The notes beneath the pieces were generated by a model. That model was not told the DNA's origin and did no database searches. It worked only from the letters and a program-made list of their open reading frames with translations. This document shows, piece by piece, positions 8,780 through 17,453 of a stretch of 64,000 nucleotides of DNA. A program made the position numbers and the translations under genes. The stretch's first letter is position 1, and each line of letters starts with the position of its first letter. The DNA is from an uncultured Rhodopila sp. (lineage in GTDB: Bacteria; Pseudomonadota; Alphaproteobacteria; Acetobacterales; Acetobacteraceae), in assembly GCA_903932145.1 (NCBI GenBank), contig CAIZFE010000004.1:186001-250000 (forward strand). Direction: 5' to 3'.

Positions 8780-10120
8780 ATGTCCACGACCACCAGTTCG
8801 GCTGAGCGCACGCGCGGGCGTATCCGCTTCACCATCGTCGCGATGCTGTTCGCCATCACCATCGTGAACTACGCGGATCGCGCCACCCTGGCGATCACCG
8901 GCCCGGTCATCTCCAAAGCGCTGGGTTTCTCGCCGGTCCAGATGGGCTTCATCTTCTCGGCGTTCGGTTGGTCGTATGTGCTGGGACAAATTCCCGGCGG
9001 CTGGCTGCTCGACCGGTTCGGCTCGAAAATGGTGTATTTCGGCAGTATCGTTCTGTGGTCGGTCTTCACCATCATGCAGGGCGGGGTCTGGATGGTAGGT
9101 GCGGCATCCGCCGTCTATGTGCTGTTCGCCCTGCGCTTCCTGGTCGGCGTGGCGGAGGCACCGTCCTTCCCGGCCAACAGCCGGCTGGTCGCCGCCTGGT
9201 TTCCCGCCAATGAACGCGGCACAGCTTCGGCTATTTTCAATTCAGCGCAATATTTCGCCACCGTGCTGTTCGCACCGATCATGGGGTATCTGACGGTCAC
9301 CTACGGCTGGCCGAGCGTATTTTACTTTATGGGCGCGCTGGGTTTGGTGATGGGATTGCTGTGGTTGAAGGTGATCTACAGCCCCGGACGGCATCCCACA
9401 CTGCGGCCCGCGGAGCTGGCTTATATCGCCGCCGGTGGCGCGTTGGTGAACCTGGATCAACCCGGCGAAGCAGCCGTTCGCCCCAGTGCCGCATCGCAAT
9501 TGGGGTACCTGAAGCAGCTTGTGCGGAACCGCATGATGGTCGGGATTTACCTCGGCCAGTTCTGCATCAACGCGATCACCTATTTCTTCATCACGTGGTT
9601 TCCGGTTTATCTGGTGCAGCAGCGCGGCATGTCGATCCTGAACGCCGGTTTCATTGCCGCCATCCCCGCTATCTGTGGTTTCAGTGGGGGCGTGCTGGGC
9701 GGTATATGGTCGGACTTCCTGCTGCGGCGCGGCTGGTCGCTGACAGCGTCACGCAAGACGCCGATCGTTGCCGGTATGCTGCTGTCGATGAGTATGATCG
9801 TTTGCAACTATGTGGACGCGCAATGGTTAGTGGTCGTCATCATGGCGCTGGCATTCTTCGGCAAAGGGATCGGCGCGCTCGGTTGGGCCGTGGTGTCCGA
9901 TGTGGCGCCGAAGGAGATCGCCGGCCTCAGCGGTGGATTGTTCAACATGTTCGGCAATATTTCTTCCATTACGACGCCCATCATCATTGGCTTCATCCTG
10001 CAGGCGACGGGATCGTTCAACGGTGCGCTGGTGTTCATCGGCGCCAACGCGGCGGTCGCCATCATCAGCTATCTGGTGGTTGTGGGCGAAATCAAGCGCC
10101 TGGAGCTGAAACCCGTCTGA
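8780..10120 (+). CDS. MFS transporter, anion:cation symporter (sugar-acid) family
   Basis: A 446-residue inner-membrane carrier with about twelve hydrophobic segments. The first-helix motif NYADRATLAITGP and GWLLDRFGSKMVYFG after helix 2 are those of the ACS family (GudP, DgoT, ExuT, phthalate carriers), which import organic anions with protons or sodium. ATG 8780 has a GGGAG site about seven bases upstream. It is divergent from the LysR gene and is followed, after a 144-base palindromic repeat, by the IlvD/Edd dehydratase. The likely substrate is therefore an aldonate or aldarate. Confidence 0.9.
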   Translation: MSTTTSSAERTRGRIRFTIVAMLFAITIVNYADRATLAITGPVISKALGFSPVQMGFIFSAFGWSYVLGQIPGGWLLDRFGSKMVYFGSIVLWSVFTIMQGGVWMVGAASAVYVLFALRFLVGVAEAPSFPANSRLVAAWFPANERGTASAIFNSAQYFATVLFAPIMGYLTVTYGWPSVFYFMGALGLVMGLLWLKVIYSPGRHPTLRPAELAYIAAGGALVNLDQPGEAAVRPSAASQLGYLKQLVRNRMMVGIYLGQFCINAITYFFITWFPVYLVQQRGMSILNAGFIAAIPAICGFSGGVLGGIWSDFLLRRGWSLTASRKTPIVAGMLLSMSMIVCNYVDAQWLVVVIMALAFFGKGIGALGWAVVSDVAPKEIAGLSGGLFNMFGNISSITTPIIIGFILQATGSFNGALVFIGANAAVAIISYLVVVGEIKRLELKPV

Positions 10121-10164
10121 TTTGGACGGCCAATGATAAATCGCGTAACTAATGCCAAACGGCG

Positions 10165-10308
10165 TTGATGCCGACTTTTGCCTCCCATCGTCATGGCCCT
10201 CCCCCGACTTGATCGGGGGCTTGTCCGGGCCACCTATCGCGGCACTGCCAGGGCAAGGTGGCCCGGACAAGCCGGGCCATGACGACAAGGGGCGGGATTC
10301 GGCATCAA
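10165..10308. repeat. imperfect palindromic dispersed element (family A), full copy
   Basis: Outer arms read TTGATGCCGA at the left and TCGGCATCAA at the right. Inside them are GTCATGGCC (10190-10198) against GGCCATGAC (10275-10283), and CTTGTCCGGGCCACC (10220-10234) against GGTGGCCCGGACAAG (10257-10271). The left arm is interrupted by a small hairpin, CCCCCGA...TCGGGGG. Related partial copies lie at 27618-27680 and 46053-46077. The element fills the gap between the MFS and dehydratase genes, so a transcript crossing it would form a long hairpin. Confidence 0.8.
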
Positions 10309-10349
10309 AGCAAATTGCCACAAACCTGAATAACCGGAGACCCTCGCTC

Positions 10350-12098
10350 ATGCCCGACTCATCCGCACCGCGTAAACAACCAGCCGATCTGCGCAGCGCC
10401 CGCTGGTTCGGCCCCGCCGATCTGCGGTCGTTCGGCCATCGCTCCCGAGCGATGCAGATGGGATATTCGCCGGAGGAATGGACGGGCAAGCCGGTCATTG
10501 CGATTTTGAACACATGGTCGGACCTGCAACCGTGCCACGCGCACTTTAAGCAGCGCGTCGATGACGTGAAGCGCGGCATCCTGATGGCCGGCGGCTTCCC
10601 GGTCGAACTGCCGGCGCTGTCCGTCTCCGAAAGCTTCGTCAAGCCGACCACGATGATGTATCGCAACATGCTGGCGATGGAGACGGAGGAGTTGCTGCGC
10701 TCCCACCCCGTCGATGGCTGCGTGCTAATGGGCGGTTGCGACAAGACCACGCCGGGCCTGCTGCTGGGTGCCACCAGCATGAACATTCCGACGATCTTCC
10801 TGCCCGCCGGGCCGATGCTGCGCGGCAATTTCCAGGGCAAGTTCCTCGGCTCCGGTTCGGATAGCTGGAAATACTGGGACGAGCTGCGCGCCGGCAAGAT
10901 TACCGACAAGGAATGGCTCGGCGTCGAGCAAGGCATCGCCCGTTCATACGGCACCTGCATGACGATGGGCACGGCCAGCACGATGACCGCGATCGCCGAG
11001 GCGGTTGGCATGGTACTTCCGGGTGGTTCATCCGTTCCCGCCGCCGACGCCGGGCATATCCGTCTGGCCTCCGAATCAGGCCGCCGCATCGTGGAAATGG
11101 TGTGGGAAGATCTGACCCCGTCGAAGATCCAGACCCGTCCGGCGTTCGAGAACGCTATTGCCGTGGCGATGGCGATGGGCTGCTCCACCAACGCCATCAT
11201 CCATTTGATCGCCATGGCTCGGCGGGCCGGCCTGGACATTGGACTGGCCGACTTCGAGAACTACAGCCGCCGCGTGCCCGTCATTGGCAACGTGCGCCCG
11301 ACCGGCAAAGAGTATCTGATGGAGGACTTCTACTACGCGGGCGGCATTTGCGCGCTGATGGGCAACATCAAGCAGCATTTGCATCTCGACTGCCTGACCG
11401 TCACCGGCAAAACCATCGGCGAGAACATCGAAGGCGCCAAGATCTTCAATGACGACGTGATCCGGTCGGTGGACAATCCGATCTACGGTGAGGGTTCGTT
11501 GGCCGTGCTGACCGGCAATCTGGCCCCCGATGGTTGCGTGATCAAACCGGCGGCGATGGAGCAGAAATTCCTCAAACATTCCGGCCCCGCCGTGGTGTTC
11601 GACGACTACCCGTCGATGAAGAAGGCCGTGGACGATGAGAGCTATCCGTTCACGCCGGACTCGGTCCTGGTGCTGCGCAACGCCGGCCCTCAGGGCGGCC
11701 CGGGCATGCCGGAATGGGGCATGCTGCCGATGCCGAAGAAGCTGCTGAAAGAAGGATTCCGGGATATGCTGCGGCTGTCGGATGCCCGCATGTCCGGCAC
11801 CAGCTATGGCGCCTGCGTGCTGCATGTGTCGCCGGAAAGCTATATCGGCGGCCCCCTCGCGCTGCTGCAAACCGGCGATATCGTCAGCATCGATGTCGAT
11901 GCCCGCAGCATCTCGATGGAAGTCTCTGACGAGGAACTCGCCCGCCGCCGTGCCGCATGGACGGCTCCCGAGGTTCGGTTTGAACGTGGCTATGGCTGGG
12001 TGTTCACCAAACATATCCAGCAGGCCGACAAGGGCTGCGACTTTGACTTCCTGCGCACCGATTTCGGCGCTCCGGTCGCCGAACCCGTCATCTACTGA
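10350..12098 (+). CDS. IlvD/Edd family dehydratase, probably sugar-acid (L-arabonate-type) dehydratase
   Basis: A 582-residue iron-sulfur dehydratase. Cluster-binding cysteines can be placed in NTWSDLQPCH, GGCDKTTPG (near residue 130) and SYGTCMTMGTAST; the C-terminal domain holds LRLSDARMSGTSYGACVLHV. The HKPD-like opening GHRSRAMQMGYSPEEWTGKP and the overall length fit the sugar-acid branch (arabonate, xylonate, gluconate) better than dihydroxy-acid dehydratase IlvD. It would convert an aldonate to a 2-keto-3-deoxy acid. ATG 10350 follows a GGAGA-type site; the open frame extends further upstream but into the palindromic repeat. It lies 12 bases before the RraA-like gene, so they are probably cotranscribed. 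Confidence 0.88.
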   Translation: MPDSSAPRKQPADLRSARWFGPADLRSFGHRSRAMQMGYSPEEWTGKPVIAILNTWSDLQPCHAHFKQRVDDVKRGILMAGGFPVELPALSVSESFVKPTTMMYRNMLAMETEELLRSHPVDGCVLMGGCDKTTPGLLLGATSMNIPTIFLPAGPMLRGNFQGKFLGSGSDSWKYWDELRAGKITDKEWLGVEQGIARSYGTCMTMGTASTMTAIAEAVGMVLPGGSSVPAADAGHIRLASESGRRIVEMVWEDLTPSKIQTRPAFENAIAVAMAMGCSTNAIIHLIAMARRAGLDIGLADFENYSRRVPVIGNVRPTGKEYLMEDFYYAGGICALMGNIKQHLHLDCLTVTGKTIGENIEGAKIFNDDVIRSVDNPIYGEGSLAVLTGNLAPDGCVIKPAAMEQKFLKHSGPAVVFDDYPSMKKAVDDESYPFTPDSVLVLRNAGPQGGPGMPEWGMLPMPKKLLKEGFRDMLRLSDARMSGTSYGACVLHVSPESYIGGPLALLQTGDIVSIDVDARSISMEVSDEELARRRAAWTAPEVRFERGYGWVFTKHIQQADKGCDFDFLRTDFGAPVAEPVIY

Positions 12099-12109
12099 GG
12101 AAAAGATCC

Positions 12110-12826
12110 ATGTTGAGTTCGGAAACCCGCGACAAGCTGAGGGGCGTCAGCACCGCGACGCTCGCCAGTGCTTTGTTCAAGCGCGGGCTGCGCAACCAGA
12201 TGATCCAGGATGTTCGCCCGCTGAGCGGCCCCAAGGGCGGCAGCATGGTCGGTGAGGCCTACACGCTGCGCTATATGCCCGCGCGGGAAGACCTCAATCC
12301 GATGACGGTGTTTCGCGATCACAGCCACCCTCAACGCAAGGCGGTGGAGGAGTGCCCGCCCGGTGCCGTGCTGGTGATGGACAGCCGCAAGGACCCGAGG
12401 GCGGCCTCGGCCGGCGGGATTTTGGTGACGCGGCTGATGATGCGTGGCGTGGCTGGTGTCGTGACGGATGGCGGGTTCCGGGATTCGTCGGAGATCGCGA
12501 TGCTGGATATGCCGTCGTATCATAATCGCCCGTCGGCCCCGACGAACCTGACGTTGCATCAGGCGATCGACATCAACGTCCCGATCGGTTGTGGCGACGC
12601 GCCGGTGTTTCCCGGCGACGTGATCGTGGGCGATGCTGACGGGGTGATTGTCGTGCCGGCCGAGATCGCGGACGAAATCGCCGACGAAGCGGTGGAGATG
12701 ACGGCGTACGAGGATTTCGTGACGGAACGGGTCCGCGCCGGCCAGGCGACGCTGGGACTTTATCCGCCGACGGATGAGTCGAACCTGGATGCGTTCGCGG
12801 TGTGGCGGAAGCAGCACGGGCGGTAG
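12110..12826 (+). CDS. RraA-fold protein, probable 4-hydroxy-4-methyl-2-oxoglutarate aldolase-like lyase
   Basis: A 238-residue member of the RraA / HMG-aldolase family (also annotated dimethylmenaquinone methyltransferase). Diagnostic stretches are GVSTATLASALFKRG, VTDGGFRDSSEI (the metal and substrate loop) and GDVIVGDADGVIVVP. Family members are divalent-metal aldolases or decarboxylases acting on 2-oxo acids; others bind RNase E. Being 12 bases behind a sugar-acid dehydratase, it probably processes the resulting keto acid rather than regulating RNA decay, but the exact reaction cannot be read. A GAGGAAAAG site precedes ATG 12110. Confidence 0.85.
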   Translation: MLSSETRDKLRGVSTATLASALFKRGLRNQMIQDVRPLSGPKGGSMVGEAYTLRYMPAREDLNPMTVFRDHSHPQRKAVEECPPGAVLVMDSRKDPRAASAGGILVTRLMMRGVAGVVTDGGFRDSSEIAMLDMPSYHNRPSAPTNLTLHQAIDINVPIGCGDAPVFPGDVIVGDADGVIVVPAEIADEIADEAVEMTAYEDFVTERVRAGQATLGLYPPTDESNLDAFAVWRKQHGR

Positions 12827-12828
12827 CC

Positions 12829-13653
12829 TCAGTTCACCGTTCCTTCCTGGGACAGGATCTTGTAGGTGAAATGCTCCTCTGGTTCGGCGGGAACAACCCG
12901 CACCACCGCGGTGCGGCGAAACCGGATTCCACCCGGCCCAACGGCAGTCGCGGTGATACGGATCACCGCGACCTCGCGCACCGTGGCAGCAACAGGCTGC
13001 ACGGTTTCGTAAGGATAGGCGGAAGCCAGGGCCTGCCGGACCAGCGGATCGGATGTTGTCTGGACCGATGGCACGGACAGCGCATACACCGACACATGCG
13101 GCTCCAGGCACGCGACGAGGTCCGGCGTCATCCCGAGCACAAGACCGAGTTCGTCAACACTGACAAAGCGTGCATTCGGCGGCACATAGCCCAACCCCGC
13201 GGTTCGGTACCGCGCATTCTTCGTTGCGCGATCCGTCTGGAGCGTATCCAGGCTCCGCCACTCCGCGATGGCGTCCGCAAGGTTTGCCGCCGCCTTAGGC
13301 GATGCGCCGCATTCGCGCAGCAGCGCCTGAATCAGCGCGGCCGGCGCTACGTTGGGATCAATCCGGCCGCCCTCATCCTCGACCCGAACCTCGGTCACCG
13401 CTTGCGGCCATCGATGAATGTGCGGCGTGCCATCGGCGGTCCACCCCAACGTCAGCGTCTGAAAGATCGCCTCGTTCACGGCGCCGTCGGCCACAGCCTC
13501 CAACATGGCGCTGGATCTTATATTGGACGAGATCGCGACCGCCATGCGTGTGTTGGCGATCATCTGTGTCATCAGAAGGAACAGGACTGAGAGCCATCCC
13601 AACACGATGAGAAGCGCGAAGCCATTCGCCGGTTTTGCAACTTCCGTTCTCAT
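12829..13653 (-). CDS. gspK: GspK-like type II secretion minor pseudopilin
   Basis: A 274-residue protein with a prepilin leader, MRTEVAKPANG then FALLIVLGWLSVL, giving a G|F cleavage site and a single N-terminal membrane helix. The middle carries the GspK-type helical domain (GRIDPNVAPAALIQALLREC, DAIAEWRS) and SVDELGLVLGMTPDLV, a segment found in GspK. GspK caps the pseudopilus of type II secretion. No other gsp gene is in the window, so it is isolated or displaced from its operon. ATG 13653 is chosen because the leader then has normal length; upstream codons (13689, 13713) would read through a dispersed repeat. It converges with the RraA-like gene, two bases apart. Confidence 0.75.
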   Translation of the reverse strand: MRTEVAKPANGFALLIVLGWLSVLFLLMTQMIANTRMAVAISSNIRSSAMLEAVADGAVNEAIFQTLTLGWTADGTPHIHRWPQAVTEVRVEDEGGRIDPNVAPAALIQALLRECGASPKAAANLADAIAEWRSLDTLQTDRATKNARYRTAGLGYVPPNARFVSVDELGLVLGMTPDLVACLEPHVSVYALSVPSVQTTSDPLVRQALASAYPYETVQPVAATVREVAVIRITATAVGPGGIRFRRTAVVRVVPAEPEEHFTYKILSQEGTVN

Positions 13654-13680
13654 TTGGATGTTCGTGGCCGCGATCACCTT

Positions 13681-13780
13681 CGTCGTCATGATGCGCGAAG
13701 GCGCACCATCCATGTCTTCGTTGATCTGAGACGCCCGAAAACGTGGATGGCGCGCCTTTGCGCACCATGACGACCAGGAC
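13681..13780. repeat. two inverted copies of a dispersed REP-like element (family B)
   Basis: The unit is roughly CGTGGATGGTGCGCC, a CTTC-type turn, then GCGCACCATGACGAC, so each copy can fold as a short hairpin. One copy is on the minus strand (13681-13714) and one on the plus strand (13741-13780), about 26 bases apart. A third copy is at 27684-27724. The pair lies just upstream of the GspK-like start. Confidence 0.75.
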
Positions 13781-13999
13781 AACAATCTCCGAGGTTTACC
13801 TGGACCTGGCGACTCAATATTGGTGTTTGAGCGCTGGTGATTCGTATTCACCAGCCCTGGTTTCGGATTGAACGCGCATCCCGTAAGCATTGGTCAGGAT
13901 TCTGTGAGCCTATATTTTGAATCTGGACATGCTTCATTCAGGCAGGCAGCGTGAATAAAGATTAATAATCGATTCAAATCGACTATACAGGGGGAAGAT

Positions 14000-14692
14000 A
14001 TGCGCAAAATTCTTGTCGCGATGTCCATGGCGATGTTCCCGTCACTTGCAGCCTTCGCCCAAACGGGCAGTGATCCGTCCGACCAGTATCAAAAGGCAAG
14101 CTGTCAAATACCAGCCCAGACGGTGGCTCATGTGCAAGCTCAACTTGCCACGGTGGTCATGGCGCCGGACCACAATGGAGGTCTGTTTTCACCCAACCGC
14201 ATGTGGTCGGCGATCGTGGATCGCGTGGGCACGCTCTGTTCGGTGATCGTCACCGGCGATGCCTGGCCGGGCAGCCGAGCGATTGCTATTGCGAAGGCGA
14301 GCACGGCGAATGGATTCAGTAATAGTGCACTGGCCCTTTCAACGGCGAATCTTTACTCGCCAACGCAGCCCGGCGGTTCGCTGTACGGGCTGAATGACTC
14401 GAATCCGTTCAACCCGCGGTTCCTGCCGCAAGGCACTGGCATTGGCTACGTTCCGGGCGGCGACATCACGTTTGGCGGCGGACTGGCGCTGTATTCCGGA
14501 GGGCATGTGATCGGAGGCCTGGGCGTCAGCGGCGATACATCGTGTGCCGACCATGCGATCGCTTACCGGATGCGACACCTTGCCGGATTGGATGGCACCC
14601 CCAACTCCGACAACATCGTTTACATCCCGGCGGGCGCCGAACCGAGTGGCTTTGAGCAACCGCACTGCGGCGCCACCGACATCACGCCATAG
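14000..14692 (+). CDS. secreted GlcG/HbpS-family heme-binding-like protein
   Basis: A 230-residue exported protein. Residues 1-20 are a signal peptide (MRKILVAMSMAMFPSLAAFA). The rest matches the GlcG/HbpS fold: WPGSRAIAIAKASTANGFSN, then GGLALYSGGHVIGGLGVSGD followed by TSCADHAIAYRMR. HbpS-type proteins bind or degrade heme extracellularly; GlcG function is unknown. Cysteines at the N- and C-terminal ends may form a disulfide. A GGGGGAAG ribosome site precedes ATG 14000, and the 80 bases upstream are AT-rich (a likely promoter). It stands alone between the GspK-like gene and the glycan cassette. Confidence 0.8.
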   Translation: MRKILVAMSMAMFPSLAAFAQTGSDPSDQYQKASCQIPAQTVAHVQAQLATVVMAPDHNGGLFSPNRMWSAIVDRVGTLCSVIVTGDAWPGSRAIAIAKASTANGFSNSALALSTANLYSPTQPGGSLYGLNDSNPFNPRFLPQGTGIGYVPGGDITFGGGLALYSGGHVIGGLGVSGDTSCADHAIAYRMRHLAGLDGTPNSDNIVYIPAGAEPSGFEQPHCGATDITP

Positions 14693-14911
14693 GCTGGTTC
14701 GTATGGACGCGCGGATCTGTCAGATAACATGTCGCCACCGGGCGATCAGACGAAGCGCCGCCTGACCGGATTTGCGTTCCGGTTCAGGCCGCGGGGCAGC
14801 CACCAGATCCAGACGCCGCCCGCTCAATCCTGTCCAGCCGTCTGAACCGCTCGCGCGTGACGACAGGACACCCATCGCCGCACCGGTATGGCCGGTGCGG
14901 GCAATCGAGGT

Positions 14912-16534
14912 TTATTCGCCCAAAACGGCGCAGCACAAGTCCCCGCGTCGCTGCTGGGGGACGATCCCGATCGCGGTCATGCTGGGACAGAAAGTAATGG
15001 CATAATTTGCAGGAAGCGAGCGGGCCAGGACGGGAACGGCGGTGTGTGTCAGCCAACCCTGCAGTTGGAGGTAGGTGCTCGGATAGGTCACCGGATACAA
15101 CTTGAGGCTGTCGTAGGTGCCATCGTCGATGATGATCCGGCCTTTGGACAAGTCCATGCCGCATGCTTCAGCCAAGCTGTGCACGTCCGCATTGATTGCG
15201 CGCCAATCTCGCCTGAGCGATATCGAAGGCCCCTCGTAGCCAGCGCGGAGCTTCTTTGTGAACCACCAGGCATTGGCACCAAGGCAGGCGACGACGACAA
15301 GCGCGGACAGTGCGGAAAAACCCCGGATCAATTGATGCAAGCGGCCGGGCATGAACCTGGATAGCAGCATCGCCAGACCGACAGCCGCCAGTTCATTCAG
15401 AGTGAAGGCCCGGTAAAACGCCTGAATTGGATCGTAAAGAAAAAGACCCAGGGCCGGGACCAACAGGAGCAACGCGAAGTGAATGTGCAGATCGTCCGGC
15501 GACGATGCTTGAGGGCGGCGGCCAAAGTAACGTCGCACCAAAAGAAACGGCGCCAGCGCGGCCGCCAGCACCGACAGAAATGCCAGGGCGCCCAGGATGC
15601 AGAGGACCAGAAAATTCATTATCGAGGCGGCGGCTTTGCCGACGAATGACGATGTATGCGACACTCCCGGCAGATAGAAGATCGTATATTCGCTCTTATA
15701 GAGAAAATTTTCCGTATAGCGAGTAATCTTCGTCACGAGCCATGGGAGGATCGCGTCGGGACGCAGATCGTTGACATCGAACATCATGCTCCTCCAGAAG
15801 GCCTCGATCTCTGGATGTTCGGTGCAGGTCAGATGCTGGAACCTGAGGCTGGCATCGGCCATGGTGATCAGCAGCAGCGCGACCACCGCCATGGCTGACC
15901 GACCGCCGATCAAAGGCGACAGCAGCCGGTAAGACAGGTAGAGCGTGAGTGGCACGAACAGAAGCCCTTGCGAGTGGGCGTAAAGCGAGCAGGTCGTGGC
16001 GAACACGAGTGCGAGGAACGCAAGCCCGTTCGTTAGCTTGTTGATGTCCCGGCCGATCAGCACGTTCGCCGCCGCAAAGCAGCACAGCAGATCAAGTTGC
16101 AATGGAGTTTCGTATCGGACAAGAACCATGCCTGATCCCGCGACGCCGATGAATGAAGCCAGGGTCAGTAGCGCGGCGACTGGCGTCGTTCCTCGGAGGG
16201 CATATCGTGCCGACAAGGCGACAACCGAAAGCAACGTCAGGAAGGGCAGGACTCTCGTTGCGCGCGGCGAAAACGTGTCGGCGACCCATGCTGTCAGCCG
16301 GGCGGCGGGGGCGAGTAGCAGCGGCACGGTCTTGAAGTTGGACGGGCAGGCTTCAAACAGGCCGTAAATGACACCGTGATCCGCCACCGCCCGGCCAAGA
16401 TGCTGTCGGAACGCGATCTCGTCAGGAAAGATCGGCATCCACGACCAAACCCCCAGACAAGCCGCGGCCAGCACAATGATCACCCAAAGCAGGCGCTTAC
16501 GCGCCGTCAAGGACATCGTTTCAGATGCAGTCAT
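14912..16534 (-). CDS. polytopic membrane protein, probable GT-C type glycosyltransferase
   Basis: A 540-residue inner-membrane protein with about ten to twelve hydrophobic helices. After helix 1 it has the acidic loop MPIFPDEIAFRQHLG, typical of GT-C enzymes that use polyprenyl-phosphate sugars and place an Asp-Glu pair in the first periplasmic loop. The last 120 residues are hydrophilic and likely periplasmic. It is the last gene of the six-gene minus-strand cassette, 60 bases after the methyltransferase gene. By analogy with Gtr systems it would transfer the modified sugar from the lipid carrier to a surface glycan in the periplasm. The family assignment comes from topology and the acidic loop only. 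Confidence 0.65.
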   Translation of the reverse strand: MTASETMSLTARKRLLWVIIVLAAACLGVWSWMPIFPDEIAFRQHLGRAVADHGVIYGLFEACPSNFKTVPLLLAPAARLTAWVADTFSPRATRVLPFLTLLSVVALSARYALRGTTPVAALLTLASFIGVAGSGMVLVRYETPLQLDLLCCFAAANVLIGRDINKLTNGLAFLALVFATTCSLYAHSQGLLFVPLTLYLSYRLLSPLIGGRSAMAVVALLLITMADASLRFQHLTCTEHPEIEAFWRSMMFDVNDLRPDAILPWLVTKITRYTENFLYKSEYTIFYLPGVSHTSSFVGKAAASIMNFLVLCILGALAFLSVLAAALAPFLLVRRYFGRRPQASSPDDLHIHFALLLLVPALGLFLYDPIQAFYRAFTLNELAAVGLAMLLSRFMPGRLHQLIRGFSALSALVVVACLGANAWWFTKKLRAGYEGPSISLRRDWRAINADVHSLAEACGMDLSKGRIIIDDGTYDSLKLYPVTYPSTYLQLQGWLTHTAVPVLARSLPANYAITFCPSMTAIGIVPQQRRGDLCCAVLGE

Positions 16535-16594
16535 TCAATCGTGCTCTCAATCATTGTTTTGGCATGCGCTGGCCGCTCGCGGACTTTCGCGCGC

Positions 16595-17425
16595 TCAGAC
16601 TTTGACGGCGACGGCGAGACAACTGCCACCGAATGGAATGGGACGGCACAGCGCAAGCCGCCGATATTCGGCGTCAAGCAGGCGGTCGACCAGTCGCGCC
16701 GCCAAGCCTTGAGGGGCGTGCTCGGCGGCATCACGCTCGGCGTCCACGCCTTGCCTCCAACCCAGGCGGCTGGGAAGCGTGCGCAGCAGGAACACCAGCG
16801 GCGGGAGTGGAGAGAAGATGTAGGAAGAAAATACCACACGAAATCCAGCGCCGGAAAGGGATCGGGCCAGGCTGGCGCGCGTATAGCGGCGGAAATGGCC
16901 CGCGGCCTTGTCGTCGTTGGAGAAGAGCAGCGGGTAGGCCGGTACGGTCACGAACACATGTCCGTCCGGCCGTAACAGGCGGTGCACATGCCGCAATGCA
17001 GACTGTTCATCCTCGATATGTTCAAGTACATCGAACATTCCGGCGGCAGCGGCGCATCCGACCGGCAGGTCCGCGTCTTCCAGTGTCGCACAAATTACTT
17101 GCGCGATGCCGCGCCTGTGCGCCGCCAGAGCGCCGTCGATCCCCGGTTCAACGACGACACATTCGATGCCGGCCGCCGCAAGGCCTTTTGCGACATACCC
17201 GTTGCCGCCGCCAATATCCAACATAGTTCCCTTGCAACCGAAGCTGCTGACCACGCTGACGATGCACCGATTCCGATGGCGGAACCAGAACGAACCATCT
17301 TCCACCGCCAGGCAGGCGGCGTTCCCCTGTTCCGGATAGGAAACCACCACCCGCCGCCTGGCGAACCAGAGGCCGGTGTCCCGCTGCTCAAGCCCGGGCG
17401 CGAGCGCTGCCAGATCAAGGCTCAT
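16595..17425 (-). CDS. class I SAM-dependent methyltransferase
   Basis: A 276-residue cytoplasmic methyltransferase. Motif I is LDIGGGNGYVAKGLAAAG (near residue 70), motif II contains VVVEPG, and MFDVLEHIEDEQSALRHVHR followed by LLRPDGHVFVTVPAYP are the class I post-motifs. An N-terminal segment of about 60 residues with FWFRHRNRC is typical of methyltransferases found in glycan clusters. A hydrophobic stretch (FSSYIFSPLPPLVFLLRTLP) near the C-terminus could touch the membrane. It lies 28 bases after wecE and 60 before the GT-C-like gene. It probably methylates the deoxy-amino sugar or its lipid-linked form; the acceptor is not evident. Confidence 0.82.
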   Translation of the reverse strand: MSLDLAALAPGLEQRDTGLWFARRRVVVSYPEQGNAACLAVEDGSFWFRHRNRCIVSVVSSFGCKGTMLDIGGGNGYVAKGLAAAGIECVVVEPGIDGALAAHRRGIAQVICATLEDADLPVGCAAAAGMFDVLEHIEDEQSALRHVHRLLRPDGHVFVTVPAYPLLFSNDDKAAGHFRRYTRASLARSLSGAGFRVVFSSYIFSPLPPLVFLLRTLPSRLGWRQGVDAERDAAEHAPQGLAARLVDRLLDAEYRRLALCRPIPFGGSCLAVAVKV

Positions 17426-17453
17426 TGCGCGTCAGTCTCCAACCGAGCGCGCA

